From contig NZ_DASYGY010000009.1 of assembly GCF_035999195.1 (NCBI RefSeq), positions 1,612,001 to 1,676,000 on the forward strand: 64,000 bases of DNA, in the 5' to 3' direction. Positions within the stretch are counted from its first letter, which is position 1; every line of letters starts with the position of its first letter. The position numbers were made by a program, and so were the translations under genes. Shown in pieces: positions 33,987 through 44,203 of the stretch. The stretch comes from Pseudoxanthomonas sp. (GTDB taxonomy: Bacteria; Pseudomonadota; Gammaproteobacteria; Xanthomonadales; Xanthomonadaceae). The notes below the pieces were generated by a model. It was not told the origin of the DNA, made no database searches, and saw only the letters and a program-made list of their open reading frames with translations.

Positions 33987-35122
33987 GCCGGCGGAATCTC
34001 GCGACCGGCGATGGCCTGCGACAGCTGGTACACCGCCATCGCGTACATCTTGGAGTTGTTGTAGCGGGTGATCGCGTAGTAGTTCTGGAAGCCCAGCCAG
34101 TACTGCCGGCCGTCGGCGCCATCCAGCTGCACCAGCGTGGCGGTGGCGTCGGGCGCCACCGGGTCGATCGGGCGGTAGCCCTTGTCGGCCAGCTGCGCCA
34201 GCGTGTAGTCCGGCGTCCAGGTGTCCGGATTGAACTCGGCGAAGCCATCCTGCAGCTGCGCACGCGCCACCACCGCGCCGCCCGGCACCCAGCCGCCGCG
34301 CTCGCCGCCCTTCTTGCGGAAGTAGTTGGCGATCGAGGCGAAGATGTCGGGGTAGCTGGCGAACAGGTCGCGACGACCGTCGCCGTCGCCGTCCACCGCG
34401 AACTCGCGATAGCTGGACGGCATGAACTGGCCCAGCCCCATCGCGCCGGCGTAGCTGCCGGTCAGCGAGGCGATGTCGAGGTTCTCCTCGCGGCCCAGCG
34501 CGAACAACTGCGCCAGCTCGTCGCGGAAGAACTGCTCGCGACGGTGTTCGTAGGCGGCACGCTCGGGATTGCCGGTGCGCGGATAGCGGAAGGCCAGCGT
34601 ATACAGCGCATCCAGCACCTTGTGGCGGCCCGTGAAGCCACCGTAGTTGGTTTCCACGCCGATGATCGACACGATCATCTCCGCGGGCACGCCGTACTGC
34701 TGCTCGACGCGGGTCAGTTCATCACGATGCGCGGCGATGAATTTGCGACCGCCGTCGATGCGCGCCTGCGTCAGGAAGCCGACGCGGTATTCGCTCCACG
34801 GCTTCACCCGCTCGGCGGGACGCGACATGGCCGCGACCACGCTGTCGAGGAACTGCGCCTTCGCCAGCGTGGCTTCGATCTCGGCCGGCGCGATGCCGTA
34901 CTTCGCCGCCGTGTCCCGCACGAACTGCGCCCGCGCGGTGGGGAAATCGACCGGCTTCAGCGCTTCCGTCGGCACCTCGGCGACGCGTTCGACCGAGGTT
35001 TCGGCGGGGGTGGTGGGAGCAGGTGCGGGAGGCGTCGCCGACGCGGCCGGCGGCGGTGGCTGCGGCGTGGCGCAGGACGCCAGGCCCAGCACCAAAAGAC
35101 AGGAAAGTGCGTTTCGCATCAT
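33983..35122 (-). CDS. mltB: lytic murein transglycosylase B
   Basis: Membrane-bound lytic transglycosylase of about 379 residues. A lipobox LASC at the end of the signal (MRNALSCLLVLGLASC) is followed by a Pro/Ala-rich linker (residues 19-45). The SLT_2 domain has the catalytic glutamate in IIGVETNYGGFTG (E157), then GAMGLGQFMPSSYREFAVDGD and YWLGFQNYYAITRYNNS near the end. Two adjacent ATGs are possible starts (35122, 35119). It is separated from rodA by 129 nt containing a 23-bp inverted repeat. Confidence 0.94.
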   Translation of the reverse strand: MMRNALSCLLVLGLASCATPQPPPPAASATPPAPAPTTPAETSVERVAEVPTEALKPVDFPTARAQFVRDTAAKYGIAPAEIEATLAKAQFLDSVVAAMSRPAERVKPWSEYRVGFLTQARIDGGRKFIAAHRDELTRVEQQYGVPAEMIVSIIGVETNYGGFTGRHKVLDALYTLAFRYPRTGNPERAAYEHRREQFFRDELAQLFALGREENLDIASLTGSYAGAMGLGQFMPSSYREFAVDGDGDGRRDLFASYPDIFASIANYFRKKGGERGGWVPGGAVVARAQLQDGFAEFNPDTWTPDYTLAQLADKGYRPIDPVAPDATATLVQLDGADGRQYWLGFQNYYAITRYNNSKMYAMAVYQLSQAIAGREIPPA

Positions 35123-35171
35123 CGGCGCGAGGGTAGCATGCAGGGTGCTGAAAATCGTGAACGTGGGGGGC

Positions 35172-35252
35172 AGGCGTGAGTGGAGAGGAGTGAGACGTGA
35201 GCAGAAGCGGGCCTTGCCGTTCCTCACTCCTCACTCCTCTCCACTCACGCCT
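35172..35252. repeat. perfect 23-bp inverted repeat between rodA and mltB
   Basis: The arms at 35172-35194 and 35230-35252 are exact inverse complements, built from GTGAG and GGAG-type short units (AGGCGTGAGTGGAGAGGAGT...). The right arm ends on the first base of the rodA stop codon. A similar but imperfect unit lies between mreC and mreB at 40169-40259, so this is a second class of intergenic repeat and not a gene-specific terminator. Confidence 0.85.
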
Positions 35253-36388
35253 CAATACCCATGCACCGGCCGGTGCGCACGCACCGCCATCACCAGGCCC
35301 AGGCCGGCGAGCAGCGACACCGCAGACGTGCCGCCGTAGCTAAGCAGCGGCATCGGCACGCCCACCACCGGCAGCAGGCCCGAGACCATGCCGCCGTTGA
35401 CGATGACGTAGACGAACAGCGCCATGCCCAGCGTACCGGCGAGCAGGCGCGAATACGTGTCGCGCGCGTCCATCGCGATCCACAGGCAGCGGCCGACGAC
35501 GAACAGGTACAGCGACAGCGCCACCGCGACGCCGACCCAGCCGAATTCCTCCGACAGCACGGAGAAGATGAAGTCGGTGGTGTGCTCCGGCAGGTAGTCC
35601 AGGTGCGACTGCGAGCCCTGCCCCCAGCCCTTGCCCGTCCAGCCGCCACCGCCGATGGCGATCTTCGACTGCAGGATGTTCCAGCCGGCACCGAGCGGAT
35701 CGTTTTCCGGATCGCGGAACGTCAGGATGCGATTCTGCTGGTACTCGCGCAGGAACGAGAACCACGAGATCGGCGCGAACATCACCAGACCCACCGCGGT
35801 GCCGCCCAGCACGCCGGCGGTGATGAACCACCACCACGACAGCCCGGCCAGGTAGAGGCCGAACACGCCGCTGGCCGCCACCAGCATCGCCGTGCCGAAA
35901 TCAGGCTGCAGCAGGATCAGCCCGGTCGGCAATCCGATCAGCAACGCCGACACGATCGTCGTGCGCCAGCCCGGCGGCAGCGGTTCGCGATGCAGGTACC
36001 AGGCCAGCATCATCGGCAGCGCGATCTTCAGCAGTTCCGACGGCTGCAGGTAGAAGAACTTCAGGTCGATCCAGTGCGCACCGTGCTTGCCGGTACCGAT
36101 GAACAGCACCAGCACCAGCGGCAGCAGCGCCACCGCGAACACCCCCGGCGTCCACGCGCGCAGGCGCACCGGCGTCACCCGCGACAGCGCCCACATCGCT
36201 ACCAGGCCAACGCCGAAGCGCACGCCCTGCGCCAGCACCAGCCGCTCGCCCAACGCCTCCCCGCCCGCGCTGTACAGCACGGCCAGGCCGATGCCCATCA
36301 GCGCCAGCAGCGCGCCGAGCAGCCACCAGTCCACCGTGCGCAGCAGGTGCCGCAGCAGGTCGAAGCCCGAGCGCAGGAGATCGGTCAT
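35252..36388 (-). CDS. rodA: peptidoglycan glycosyltransferase RodA
   Basis: SEDS-family polymerase that builds the lateral cell wall with PBP2. It has 378 residues and about ten transmembrane helices. Signature segments include QPSELLKIALPMMLAWYL, LLQPDFGTAMLVAASGVFGLYLAG (the essential aspartate region) and HTTDFIFSVLSEEFGWVG, ending SYGGTSAVSLLAGLGLVMAVRAHR. It is downstream of mrdA in the rod cluster. Length and topology are normal. Confidence 0.96.
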   Translation of the reverse strand: MTDLLRSGFDLLRHLLRTVDWWLLGALLALMGIGLAVLYSAGGEALGERLVLAQGVRFGVGLVAMWALSRVTPVRLRAWTPGVFAVALLPLVLVLFIGTGKHGAHWIDLKFFYLQPSELLKIALPMMLAWYLHREPLPPGWRTTIVSALLIGLPTGLILLQPDFGTAMLVAASGVFGLYLAGLSWWWFITAGVLGGTAVGLVMFAPISWFSFLREYQQNRILTFRDPENDPLGAGWNILQSKIAIGGGGWTGKGWGQGSQSHLDYLPEHTTDFIFSVLSEEFGWVGVAVALSLYLFVVGRCLWIAMDARDTYSRLLAGTLGMALFVYVIVNGGMVSGLLPVVGVPMPLLSYGGTSAVSLLAGLGLVMAVRAHRPVHGY

Positions 36389-36415
36389 GCCGAAGCCCTC
36401 GACGCAGAGGCGGCT

Positions 36416-38458
36416 TCAAGCCCCTCTCCCATTGGGAGAGGGGCGTTGAGCAGGCGCTCCGCCGGAGGGAGAGGGGCTCGGAAACTGGCTCGGAACCTGG
36501 CTCGGAACCTGGCCCGGGCGCGGATTCGCATTCGTCGGCTGCGCCGGCGCCGGTGTCGGCGATGCCGGCGATGTCGCCGGTGCCGTGCCGGCGGGCGCAG
36601 CCTCCTCCCCTTCCTTCTCGGGCATCTTCCCCAGCAGGTAGGCGTCGAAGATCTTGCGCGCCATCGGGCCGGCGGTGCTGCCTCCGTAACCGCCGCCTTC
36701 CACCGCGATGGCGATGGCGATGGTCGGGTTGTCGGCCGGCGCGAAGCCGACGAAGAGCGAGCGATGGCGCAGGTGCATCGGCAGGCTGCGCGGATCGACG
36801 GCCGCCGTGCCGCGGCGGCTGATCACCTGCGCGGTGCCGGTCTTGCCGGCCATGAGATACGGCGCACCCAGCGCCGTACGCCAACCGGTGCCGCCGGGCT
36901 GCATGGTGTCCTGCATGCCGAGCCGCACCACCTCCACGTTCGCCGGGTTCGGACTGATCGCGATGGGCGCGGGCTGCGGCACGGGTTCCCATGGCCGATC
37001 GAACCCGACACGGGTCTCCCGCACCAGGTGCGGACGCCGCAACTGCCCGCTCGCGATGCCGGCCGTGGCGCGCACCAGTTGCAGCGGGGTGACCTTCCAG
37101 TCGCCCTGGCCGATGGCGACGTTGACGGTGTCGCCGGGGTACCAGCGTTCCTTGCGCGACTTCAGCTTGGCCGCCGGCGAGGGCAGGATGCCGCCGATCT
37201 CGCCGCGCAGGTCGATGCCGGTGGGCTGGCCGAAGCCGTAGTGCGCCATGTACTCGTCGAACTGCGCGATGCCCATGTCCAGCGCCAGCCGGTAGTAATA
37301 CGTGTTGACCGACTGCGAGATCGACTTGCGCAGGTCGGTCACGCCGTGGCCGCGCCGGCTGGCATCACCCCAGCCGCGACTGGTGCCGGGCAGGTAGAAC
37401 ATGCCGGTGGACACCACCGTGTCTTCCGGCTTGCGCTTGCCGCTGTCCAGTCCGGCCAGCGCGATCAGCGGCTTCAGCGTGGAGCCGGGCGCCACGCCGC
37501 CCAGCACCAGGCGGTTGAACTGCGGGCGCGACGGATTGTCGTTGAGCCGCTTGAAGTCCTTGCTGGAAATGCCGTTGACGAACAGGTTGGGGTCGTAGCT
37601 GGGCAGGCTGACCATCGCCAGGATCTCGCCGGTGCGCGGATCGACCGCGATCGCCGAGCCTTCCAGTTCGCCGAAGGAATCGACGATGGCCTGCTGCAGC
37701 TTCGCGTCCACGCTCAGGCGCAGGTCGGTGCCGGCCTGCGCGGGCACGCGCCCGACCACGCGCAGCGCGCGGCCTTCCACGTTCGTCTCGACCTTCTCGT
37801 AACCGATCTTCCCGCGCAGCTGCTCGTCGTAGTAACGCTCCAGGCCGGTCTTGCCGATGTGGGTCAGCGCCGAGTTGATCTCGCCCAGCGTTTCCAGATC
37901 CTTCTCGTCCACGCGGCCGACGTAGCCGACGATGTGCGCGAACAGCTCGCCGTAGGGATAGCGCCGGGTGAGGTACGGCACCAGTTCCACGCCGGGATAG
38001 CGCCAGCGGTCCACCGCGAAGCGCGCCATCTCCTCCTCGCTGACGCGCAGCTTCAGCGTGATCGGGCGGAAGCCGCGCGTCGCCTTGCGGGTGGCCTCGA
38101 AGCGCTCGATGTCCTCGGGGGAGAGGTCGATGATCTTCGCCAGGTCGGCGACCAGCTTCGCCGGCTCCTTCACCTTGTCCGGCGTGACGTCCAGGCGGAA
38201 CGCCGGCACGTTCTCCGCCAGCAGCAGCCCGTTGCGGTCGTAGATGGTGCCGCGCCCGGGCACGACCGGCCGCGGGCGGATGCGGTTGGCCTCCGAGCGC
38301 GTGGCGTAGTCGGCGTGCTCGATGACCTGCAGCTTGAAGTACCACGCGCCCAGGCCCAGCAGGCACAACGCCACCACCACGAAGCCGGTCACCGCACGGC
38401 GGCGGAACTGGTCGGCTTCGGCGTGCGGGTTCTTGCCGCGTCGGCGGGCTCCGATCAT
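36416..38458 (-). CDS. mrdA: penicillin-binding protein 2 (MrdA)
   Basis: Transpeptidase that cross-links side-wall peptidoglycan, partner of RodA. The 680-residue protein has one N-terminal span (FVVVALCLLGLGAWYFKL), a dimerisation domain, and a transpeptidase domain with all motifs: S326-T-L-K329, S383-V-N385 and K539-T-G541. Beyond about residue 620 the protein carries an unusual Pro/Ser/Ala-rich tail. This tail includes a 12-bp repeat encoding PSQVPSQFPS and is then completed by a dispersed palindromic repeat that encodes the last residues (RPSPNGRGA) just before the stop. Nothing suggests loss of activity. Confidence 0.95.
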   Translation of the reverse strand: MIGARRRGKNPHAEADQFRRRAVTGFVVVALCLLGLGAWYFKLQVIEHADYATRSEANRIRPRPVVPGRGTIYDRNGLLLAENVPAFRLDVTPDKVKEPAKLVADLAKIIDLSPEDIERFEATRKATRGFRPITLKLRVSEEEMARFAVDRWRYPGVELVPYLTRRYPYGELFAHIVGYVGRVDEKDLETLGEINSALTHIGKTGLERYYDEQLRGKIGYEKVETNVEGRALRVVGRVPAQAGTDLRLSVDAKLQQAIVDSFGELEGSAIAVDPRTGEILAMVSLPSYDPNLFVNGISSKDFKRLNDNPSRPQFNRLVLGGVAPGSTLKPLIALAGLDSGKRKPEDTVVSTGMFYLPGTSRGWGDASRRGHGVTDLRKSISQSVNTYYYRLALDMGIAQFDEYMAHYGFGQPTGIDLRGEIGGILPSPAAKLKSRKERWYPGDTVNVAIGQGDWKVTPLQLVRATAGIASGQLRRPHLVRETRVGFDRPWEPVPQPAPIAISPNPANVEVVRLGMQDTMQPGGTGWRTALGAPYLMAGKTGTAQVISRRGTAAVDPRSLPMHLRHRSLFVGFAPADNPTIAIAIAVEGGGYGGSTAGPMARKIFDAYLLGKMPEKEGEEAAPAGTAPATSPASPTPAPAQPTNANPRPGQVPSQVPSQFPSPSPSGGAPAQRPSPNGRGA
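36419..36475. repeat. REP palindromes that encode the PBP2 C-terminus
   Basis: The GCCCCTCTCCCATTGGGAGA palindrome (36420-36443) and a second half unit (about 36455-36475, GGAGGGAGAGGGGCT) lie inside the last codons of mrdA. They belong to the same CCCCTCTCCC family as the two units inside mreC. The mrdA stop codon (36416-36418) follows the palindrome directly. Confidence 0.82.
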
Positions 38459-38461
38459 CGC

Positions 38462-38947
38462 TCAGCCCCGCCGGCGGCGACCCAGCCGCAGCGCGTCCAT
38501 CAGCACGAACAGCGGCGGCCAGAACAGCATGCCCAGCAACGGCGCCCACCAGTACTGCCAGGGCAGCGTCGGTTCGCCCAGCGTCAGGTGCACCACGGTG
38601 GTGACGATGCGGTCGTTGAGCAGCAGGCCGCCGATCGCCAGCGCCTGCTGCGACATCGGGAAGAAGCGCAGCCGCGCGCGGAAGCGCTGCAGGATGAAGG
38701 CCATGATCAGCAGGCGCAGCGCCTGTTCGCCCAGCAGCGTGCCGAACATCAGGTCGGCGACCAGGCCGATACCGACGGCGAAGCCGAGGCCCGCGCTGTC
38801 CGGCGCCTCGATCACCCAGTACGCGACGATCAGCGCCAGCCAGTAAGGGCGAAGGGGCTGCAGCACCTCCGGCAACGGCAGCAGGCCGAGCAGCAGGGCC
38901 ACGATGACGCTCAGCGGCATCAGCCAGCCGGTACGGGCGCGGCTCAT
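38462..38947 (-). CDS. mreD: rod shape-determining protein MreD
   Basis: A small integral membrane subunit of the elongasome (161 residues, about five to six helices). It starts MSRARTGWLMPLSVIVALLL, contains LRPYWLALIVAYWVIEAPDSAGLGFAVGIGLVADLMFGTLLGEQAL (family-typical) and ends in a basic tail. It overlaps the mreC end by 4 nt and is 3 nt from mrdA, so mreC-mreD-mrdA are tightly coupled. Confidence 0.93.
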   Translation of the reverse strand: MSRARTGWLMPLSVIVALLLGLLPLPEVLQPLRPYWLALIVAYWVIEAPDSAGLGFAVGIGLVADLMFGTLLGEQALRLLIMAFILQRFRARLRFFPMSQQALAIGGLLLNDRIVTTVVHLTLGEPTLPWQYWWAPLLGMLFWPPLFVLMDALRLGRRRRG

Positions 38948-40146
38948 CGCTGCGGCTCCTGCGTGGTCGGGCGGGGCGAAGCCGGAGTATCGCGGTCGAG
39001 TCTTTCGCCGGTTACGGGCGCGCGGCCGTTGAGCCCCTCTCCCGCCGGGAGAGGGGTTGGGGTGAGGGTCGGGACGTTCGCGGGGCGTGGGGCTTGCGAA
39101 GAAGTGGGCGCGGGCGCGGATGTATTCTGCGCAGCCGCCCCGGTGCTGCCTTCGTCAGCCCTCACCCCAACCCCTCTCCCGGGGGGAGAGGGGCTCTGGG
39201 TCGCGGGCGCGACAGGTGGCGCTCCCGCCGGCTGCGCGGCACCTTCGCCAGGCGTCGCCACCTCCGGCAGAAACCGCGACGGATCCGGGGTTGGCAACGG
39301 CTGCGGTGGCGCGGACTTCAGCAGCAGCACGTCGCGGCCGCGATCCAGGCGCGCGGCCGGCGTGACGTCCCCCACCAGGAAGGCATGGCTGTCGTCCGGG
39401 CGCAGCGCGGAGATCCTGCCGACCGGGAATCCGGCCGGGAAGCGGCCGCCCAGGCCGGAAGTCACCAGCAGGTCGCCGACCTCGATGCCGCTGTTGAGCG
39501 GCACGTCGGCCAGTTCCAGCAGGTCGCTGCGGCCGCGCCCGTAGACGATCAGGCGCACGCCGTTGCGCGCGACCATCACCGGCACCGCATGATCCGGATC
39601 GGTGAGCAGCAGCACGGTGGCGTGCGCCGGCGTGGTGTCGATGATCTGGCCCATCAGCCCGCCGGCATCGATGACCGACTGCCCCACTTTCGCACCGGCG
39701 CGGCTGCCGGCGTCCAGCACCAGACGCTGCCGACCGGGTGCCAGGTCGACATCGAGGATCGGCGCGAGCTGCACGTCCAGCCCGCGCGAGGTCTTCACGC
39801 CCAGCAACGCGCGCAGCTGCGCGTTGTCCGTGGCGGCCGTCTGCAGACGGGCCAGCCGGGCGTTGGCCACCAGCAGGTCGTTGCGGAGACGCCCGTTCTC
39901 CTCGATCAGGCCGGCGCGGGTGGCGGCATCGTCCTGGACGCGGGTGGTCACCCGCCCGGGCAGACCCGCCACCCACCACAGCGGCTGGGTGACCACGTTG
40001 AGCTGCGAGCGCAGCTGCGACAGCCAGCCGCCGCGATGGTCCATGACCACCAGGGCGATGGTCAGCGCCAGATAACCCAGCAGCCGCAGCGTGCTGGCGA
40101 CTTCACCGGGACGGGAGGCGACGGGCGGACCGGCGTAGGAGGGCAC
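38944..40146 (-). CDS. mreC: rod shape-determining protein MreC with repeat-derived tail
   Basis: Bitopic elongasome scaffold of 400 residues, longer than the usual 280-350. The N-terminal span (TLRLLGYLALTIALVVMDHRGG) and coiled coil (around residues 65-105, GLIEENGRLRNDLLVANARLARLQ) are followed by two beta-barrel domains ending near residue 280 (FPVGRISALRPDDSHAFLVGDV). The final 100 residues are a low-complexity Pro/Ala/Ser tail. Two opposite-facing dispersed palindromes lie within it, coding for PSPPGRGVGVRAD and LTPTPLPAGEG. The core required for MreC function is intact; whether the tail is tolerated or used is unknown. Confidence 0.94.
   Translation of the reverse strand: MPSYAGPPVASRPGEVASTLRLLGYLALTIALVVMDHRGGWLSQLRSQLNVVTQPLWWVAGLPGRVTTRVQDDAATRAGLIEENGRLRNDLLVANARLARLQTAATDNAQLRALLGVKTSRGLDVQLAPILDVDLAPGRQRLVLDAGSRAGAKVGQSVIDAGGLMGQIIDTTPAHATVLLLTDPDHAVPVMVARNGVRLIVYGRGRSDLLELADVPLNSGIEVGDLLVTSGLGGRFPAGFPVGRISALRPDDSHAFLVGDVTPAARLDRGRDVLLLKSAPPQPLPTPDPSRFLPEVATPGEGAAQPAGAPPVAPATQSPSPPGRGVGVRADEGSTGAAAQNTSAPAPTSSQAPRPANVPTLTPTPLPAGEGLNGRAPVTGERLDRDTPASPRPTTQEPQR
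39029..39200. repeat. inverted REP pair lying inside the mreC coding region
   Basis: Unit one (39031-39075) is GAGCCCCTCTCCC...GGGAGAGGGG followed by TTGGGGTGAGGG. Unit two (39158-39200) is the mirror, CCTCACCCCAACC then CCTCTCCC...GGGAGAGGGGCTC. The two units face each other about 85 nt apart and are entirely in frame with mreC. Confidence 0.88.
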
Positions 40147-40168
40147 GGGCTAGGGACGCGTGGAGAGA

Positions 40169-40259
40169 AACGAGGAGTGGGAAGTGAGGAGTGCAACGCA
40201 GGCCAGGGCGGGCGAGTGGCTTCCACTCACTTCTCACTCCTCGCCACTCGTTCCTGCCT
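40169..40259. repeat. imperfect inverted repeat between mreB and mreC
   Basis: The left arm around 40169-40193 (AACGAGGAGTGGGAAGTGAG) and the right arm around 40226-40256 (CACTTCTCACTCCTCGCCAC) are imperfect inverse complements made of short GAGTG units. They resemble the 35172-35252 element. The region spans the mreB-mreC junction within the operon. Confidence 0.7.
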
Positions 40260-40262
40260 TCC

Positions 40263-41309
40263 TCATTCCGGCGCGAAGAACTCGTTGCCGTGCATGTCGA
40301 CCAGCTCCAGCGCACGGCCGCCACCGCGGGCCACGCAGGTCAGCGGGTCGTCGGCCACCTGCACGTGCAGGCCGGTCTCTTCGCTGATCAGGCGGTCCAG
40401 GTCGCGCAGCAGGGCGCCGCCGCCGGTCAGTACGATGCCGCGCTCGGCGACGTCGGCGCACAGCTCCGGCGGGGTCTGCTCCAGCGCCAGCTTGACCGCG
40501 CTGACGATACCGGACAGCGGCTCGTGCAGGGCCTCCAGCACTTCGTTGGAGTTGATCTTGATCATCTTCGGCACGCCCTCGGCGAGGTTGCGGCCGGAGA
40601 TCTCCATCTCCTGCACCTCGGCCTGCGGGTAGGCGCAACCGATCTCCAGCTTGATGCGCTCGGCGGTGGCTTCGCCGATCAGCATGCCGTGGTTGCGGCG
40701 CACGTAGTTGGTGATGAACTCGTCGAAGCGGTCGCCGCCGATGCGCACCGACTGCGAGTAGACGATGCCGTTCAGCGAGATCACCGCCACCTCGGTGGTG
40801 CCGCCGCCGATGTCGATGACCATCGAGCCGCGCGCCTCGGTCACCGGCATGCCGGCGCCGATCGCGGCCGCCATGGGTTCTTCGATCAGGTAGACGTCGC
40901 GCGCGCCGGCCTCCTCGGCCGATTCCTTGATGGCGCGGCGCTCGACCTGGGTGCTGCCGGCCGGCACGCACACCAGCACGCGCGGACTGGGACGCAGGAA
41001 GCGCGACTTGTGCACCTTCTTGATGAAGTACTTCAGCATCGCCTCGGTATAGGTGAAGTCGGCGATCACGCCGTCCTTCATCGGGCGGATGGTGGTGATG
41101 TGGCCCGGCGTGCGGCCCAGCATCTGCTTGGCCTCGGCGCCCACCGCCGCGACCGAACGCGAGCCGCCGATGGCACGGTCCTGGCGCACCGCCACGACCG
41201 ACGGCTCGTTCAGCACGATCCCCTGCCCGCGCACGTAGATCAGGGTGTTGGCCGTGCCCAGGTCGATGGACAGGTCGTTGGAGAACATGCCGCGGAGCTT
41301 CTTGAACAT
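40263..41309 (-). CDS. mreB: rod shape-determining actin homologue MreB
   Basis: Bacterial actin that directs lateral wall synthesis at the inner membrane. The 348-residue protein begins MFKKLRGMFSNDLSIDLGTA, with amphipathic membrane-binding N-terminus and the phosphate-1 motif DLGTANTLIYV. The phosphate-2 region MVIDIGGGTTEVAVISLNG lies near residue 168, and the adenosine motif GIVLTGGGALLRDLD near residue 290. It is the first gene of mreBCD-mrdA-rodA-mltB-rlpA-dacC and is preceded by a 319-nt non-coding region. Length and motifs are standard. Confidence 0.98.
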   Translation of the reverse strand: MFKKLRGMFSNDLSIDLGTANTLIYVRGQGIVLNEPSVVAVRQDRAIGGSRSVAAVGAEAKQMLGRTPGHITTIRPMKDGVIADFTYTEAMLKYFIKKVHKSRFLRPSPRVLVCVPAGSTQVERRAIKESAEEAGARDVYLIEEPMAAAIGAGMPVTEARGSMVIDIGGGTTEVAVISLNGIVYSQSVRIGGDRFDEFITNYVRRNHGMLIGEATAERIKLEIGCAYPQAEVQEMEISGRNLAEGVPKMIKINSNEVLEALHEPLSGIVSAVKLALEQTPPELCADVAERGIVLTGGGALLRDLDRLISEETGLHVQVADDPLTCVARGGGRALELVDMHGNEFFAPE

Positions 41310-41628
41310 CGGGGGACGGGTTCCTGCTGGGGGCTGGAAAATCGCGCGGGGCTGGCGATTTTTTGGGCAAAAAACAAGTCGGCTAGCCTAACAATCCGGC
41401 ATGGTGCGGGCAAGGAAAAATCTCGTAAATGCACAGGAAAAACCGCGCTTCGCCGAACGCATGCGCGGTCGTGGCCCGCACCGCTCCGCCGTGCCGCGAC
41501 GTCGGACAAGACTGGCCGCCGCCCGGTCCAGCCGGTAACCTTCGCACCGGCGCGCCGGGAATGGGGCGCACGTCCCGCTTTTCCTGCGGCCCGGGACGGC
41601 CGCACCCGCCCTCCAGCCGAGTCTGCCG
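41310..41628. other. long divergent non-coding region between mreB and the PfkB-type kinase
   Basis: 319 nt without a convincing gene. The half next to mreB is A/T-rich for this genome, with runs TTTTTT and AAAAAA near 41360-41375. The half next to the kinase is GC-rich with no strong pattern. It should hold the mreB promoter or promoters and 5' leader, plus the kinase promoter. Confidence 0.6.
41385..41413 (-). promoter_or_regulatory. candidate mreB promoter
   Basis: On the minus strand TTGCCC (41413-41408) and TAGGCT (41390-41385) are spaced 17 nt apart, about 75 nt before the mreB ATG. The -10 match is only three of six, so this is a weak prediction. Confidence 0.32.
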
Positions 41629-42561
41629 ATGTCCGCACTGATCTGTGGTTCCCTTGCCTACGACACCATCATGGTGTTCCCGGACCAGTTCAAGAACCAC
41701 ATCCTGCCGGACAAGGTGCACATCCTGAACGTGTCGTTCCTGGTGCCGCGCATGCGCCGCGAGTTCGGCGGCTGCGCCGGCAACATCGCCTACAACCTCA
41801 AGCTGCTGGGCGGCGACCCGGTGCCGATGGCGACGGTGGGCCAGGATTTCGGCCCGTACCGCGAGCACTTCGTCGAGCAGGGCATCACGCTGGATCAGGT
41901 GAAGGTGATCGACGAACTGTTCACGCCGCAGGCCTTCATCACCACCGACCACGACAACAACCAGATCACCGCCTTCCATCCGGGCGCGATGATGCGCAGC
42001 TACGAGAACCACGTGAAGGACGTGGCTGGGGTGACTTTCGGCATCGTCAGCCCGGACGGGCGCGAGGGCATGATCCAGAATGCCGCCGAATTCGCCGACG
42101 CCGGCATCCCGTTCATCTTCGACCCGGGCCAGGCCATGCCGCTGTTCAACGGCGAGGAACTGCGCCACTTCATCGAACTGGCCGACTACGTGACCGTCAA
42201 CGACTACGAGTCCAACCTGCTGCAGGAGCGCACCGGCTGGAGCGAGGCCGACATCGTCCAGCGGGTGAAGGCCTACATCACCACGCGTGGTCCGCACGGT
42301 TCGCAGATCCATACGCCCGAGAAGACCTTCGACATCCCGCCGGCGCACGAGCGCCGGGTGACCGACCCGACCGGCTGCGGCGACGCCTTCCGCGCCGGCC
42401 TGATCTTCGGCATCGAGAAGGGCTACGACTGGCTCACCATCGGCCGCATGGGCAACCTGATGGGCGCCCTGAAGGTCGAGCATCCGGGGACGCAGAACCA
42501 GCGCTTCGACTTCGACGAATTCAACGAACAGTTCAAGCAGCAGTTCGGCTACGCGCTGTAG
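41629..42561 (+). CDS. PfkB-family carbohydrate kinase (adenosine/ribokinase-like)
   Basis: A 310-residue sugar or nucleoside kinase. It begins MSALICGSLAYDTIMVFPDQ and contains the glycine-rich substrate region FGGCAGNIAYNLKLLGG near residue 42. The catalytic anion hole and base DPTGCGDAFRAGLIFGIEKG lie near residue 245, the PfkB signature 2 with catalytic Asp. It resembles bacterial adenosine kinases of the ribokinase family. It is monocistronic or paired with the downstream GGDEF gene 190 nt away. The substrate is not certain; adenosine or a sugar is equally compatible. Confidence 0.91.
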   Translation: MSALICGSLAYDTIMVFPDQFKNHILPDKVHILNVSFLVPRMRREFGGCAGNIAYNLKLLGGDPVPMATVGQDFGPYREHFVEQGITLDQVKVIDELFTPQAFITTDHDNNQITAFHPGAMMRSYENHVKDVAGVTFGIVSPDGREGMIQNAAEFADAGIPFIFDPGQAMPLFNGEELRHFIELADYVTVNDYESNLLQERTGWSEADIVQRVKAYITTRGPHGSQIHTPEKTFDIPPAHERRVTDPTGCGDAFRAGLIFGIEKGYDWLTIGRMGNLMGALKVEHPGTQNQRFDFDEFNEQFKQQFGYAL

Positions 42562-42751
42562 GCCGGCCGCGGCCGGGCGTGGGCGGCGACGCCGTCCGCG
42601 ATGTGCACGCCCCTCTCTCCTGCGCCTCAAATGTGACTCGACGTTTCCCCCGGGATGGTCGCCACCCGGACCTGTTTGTGACGTAAGGTTAGCGCCGGGG
42701 AAGCGGCGTTCGGTGCGCTGTCCCGCGCAGTCGGCAACGGGCAGGGGCAGC

Positions 42752-44191
<1,440 letters not shown>

Positions 44192-44203
44192 GTGCATCGG
44201 GCG

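Noticed and set aside
35261..39544. 1400-codon plus-strand frame across the rod cluster
   Set aside because: Antisense to rodA, mrdA and mreCD, which have intact family motifs; the composition is artefactual.
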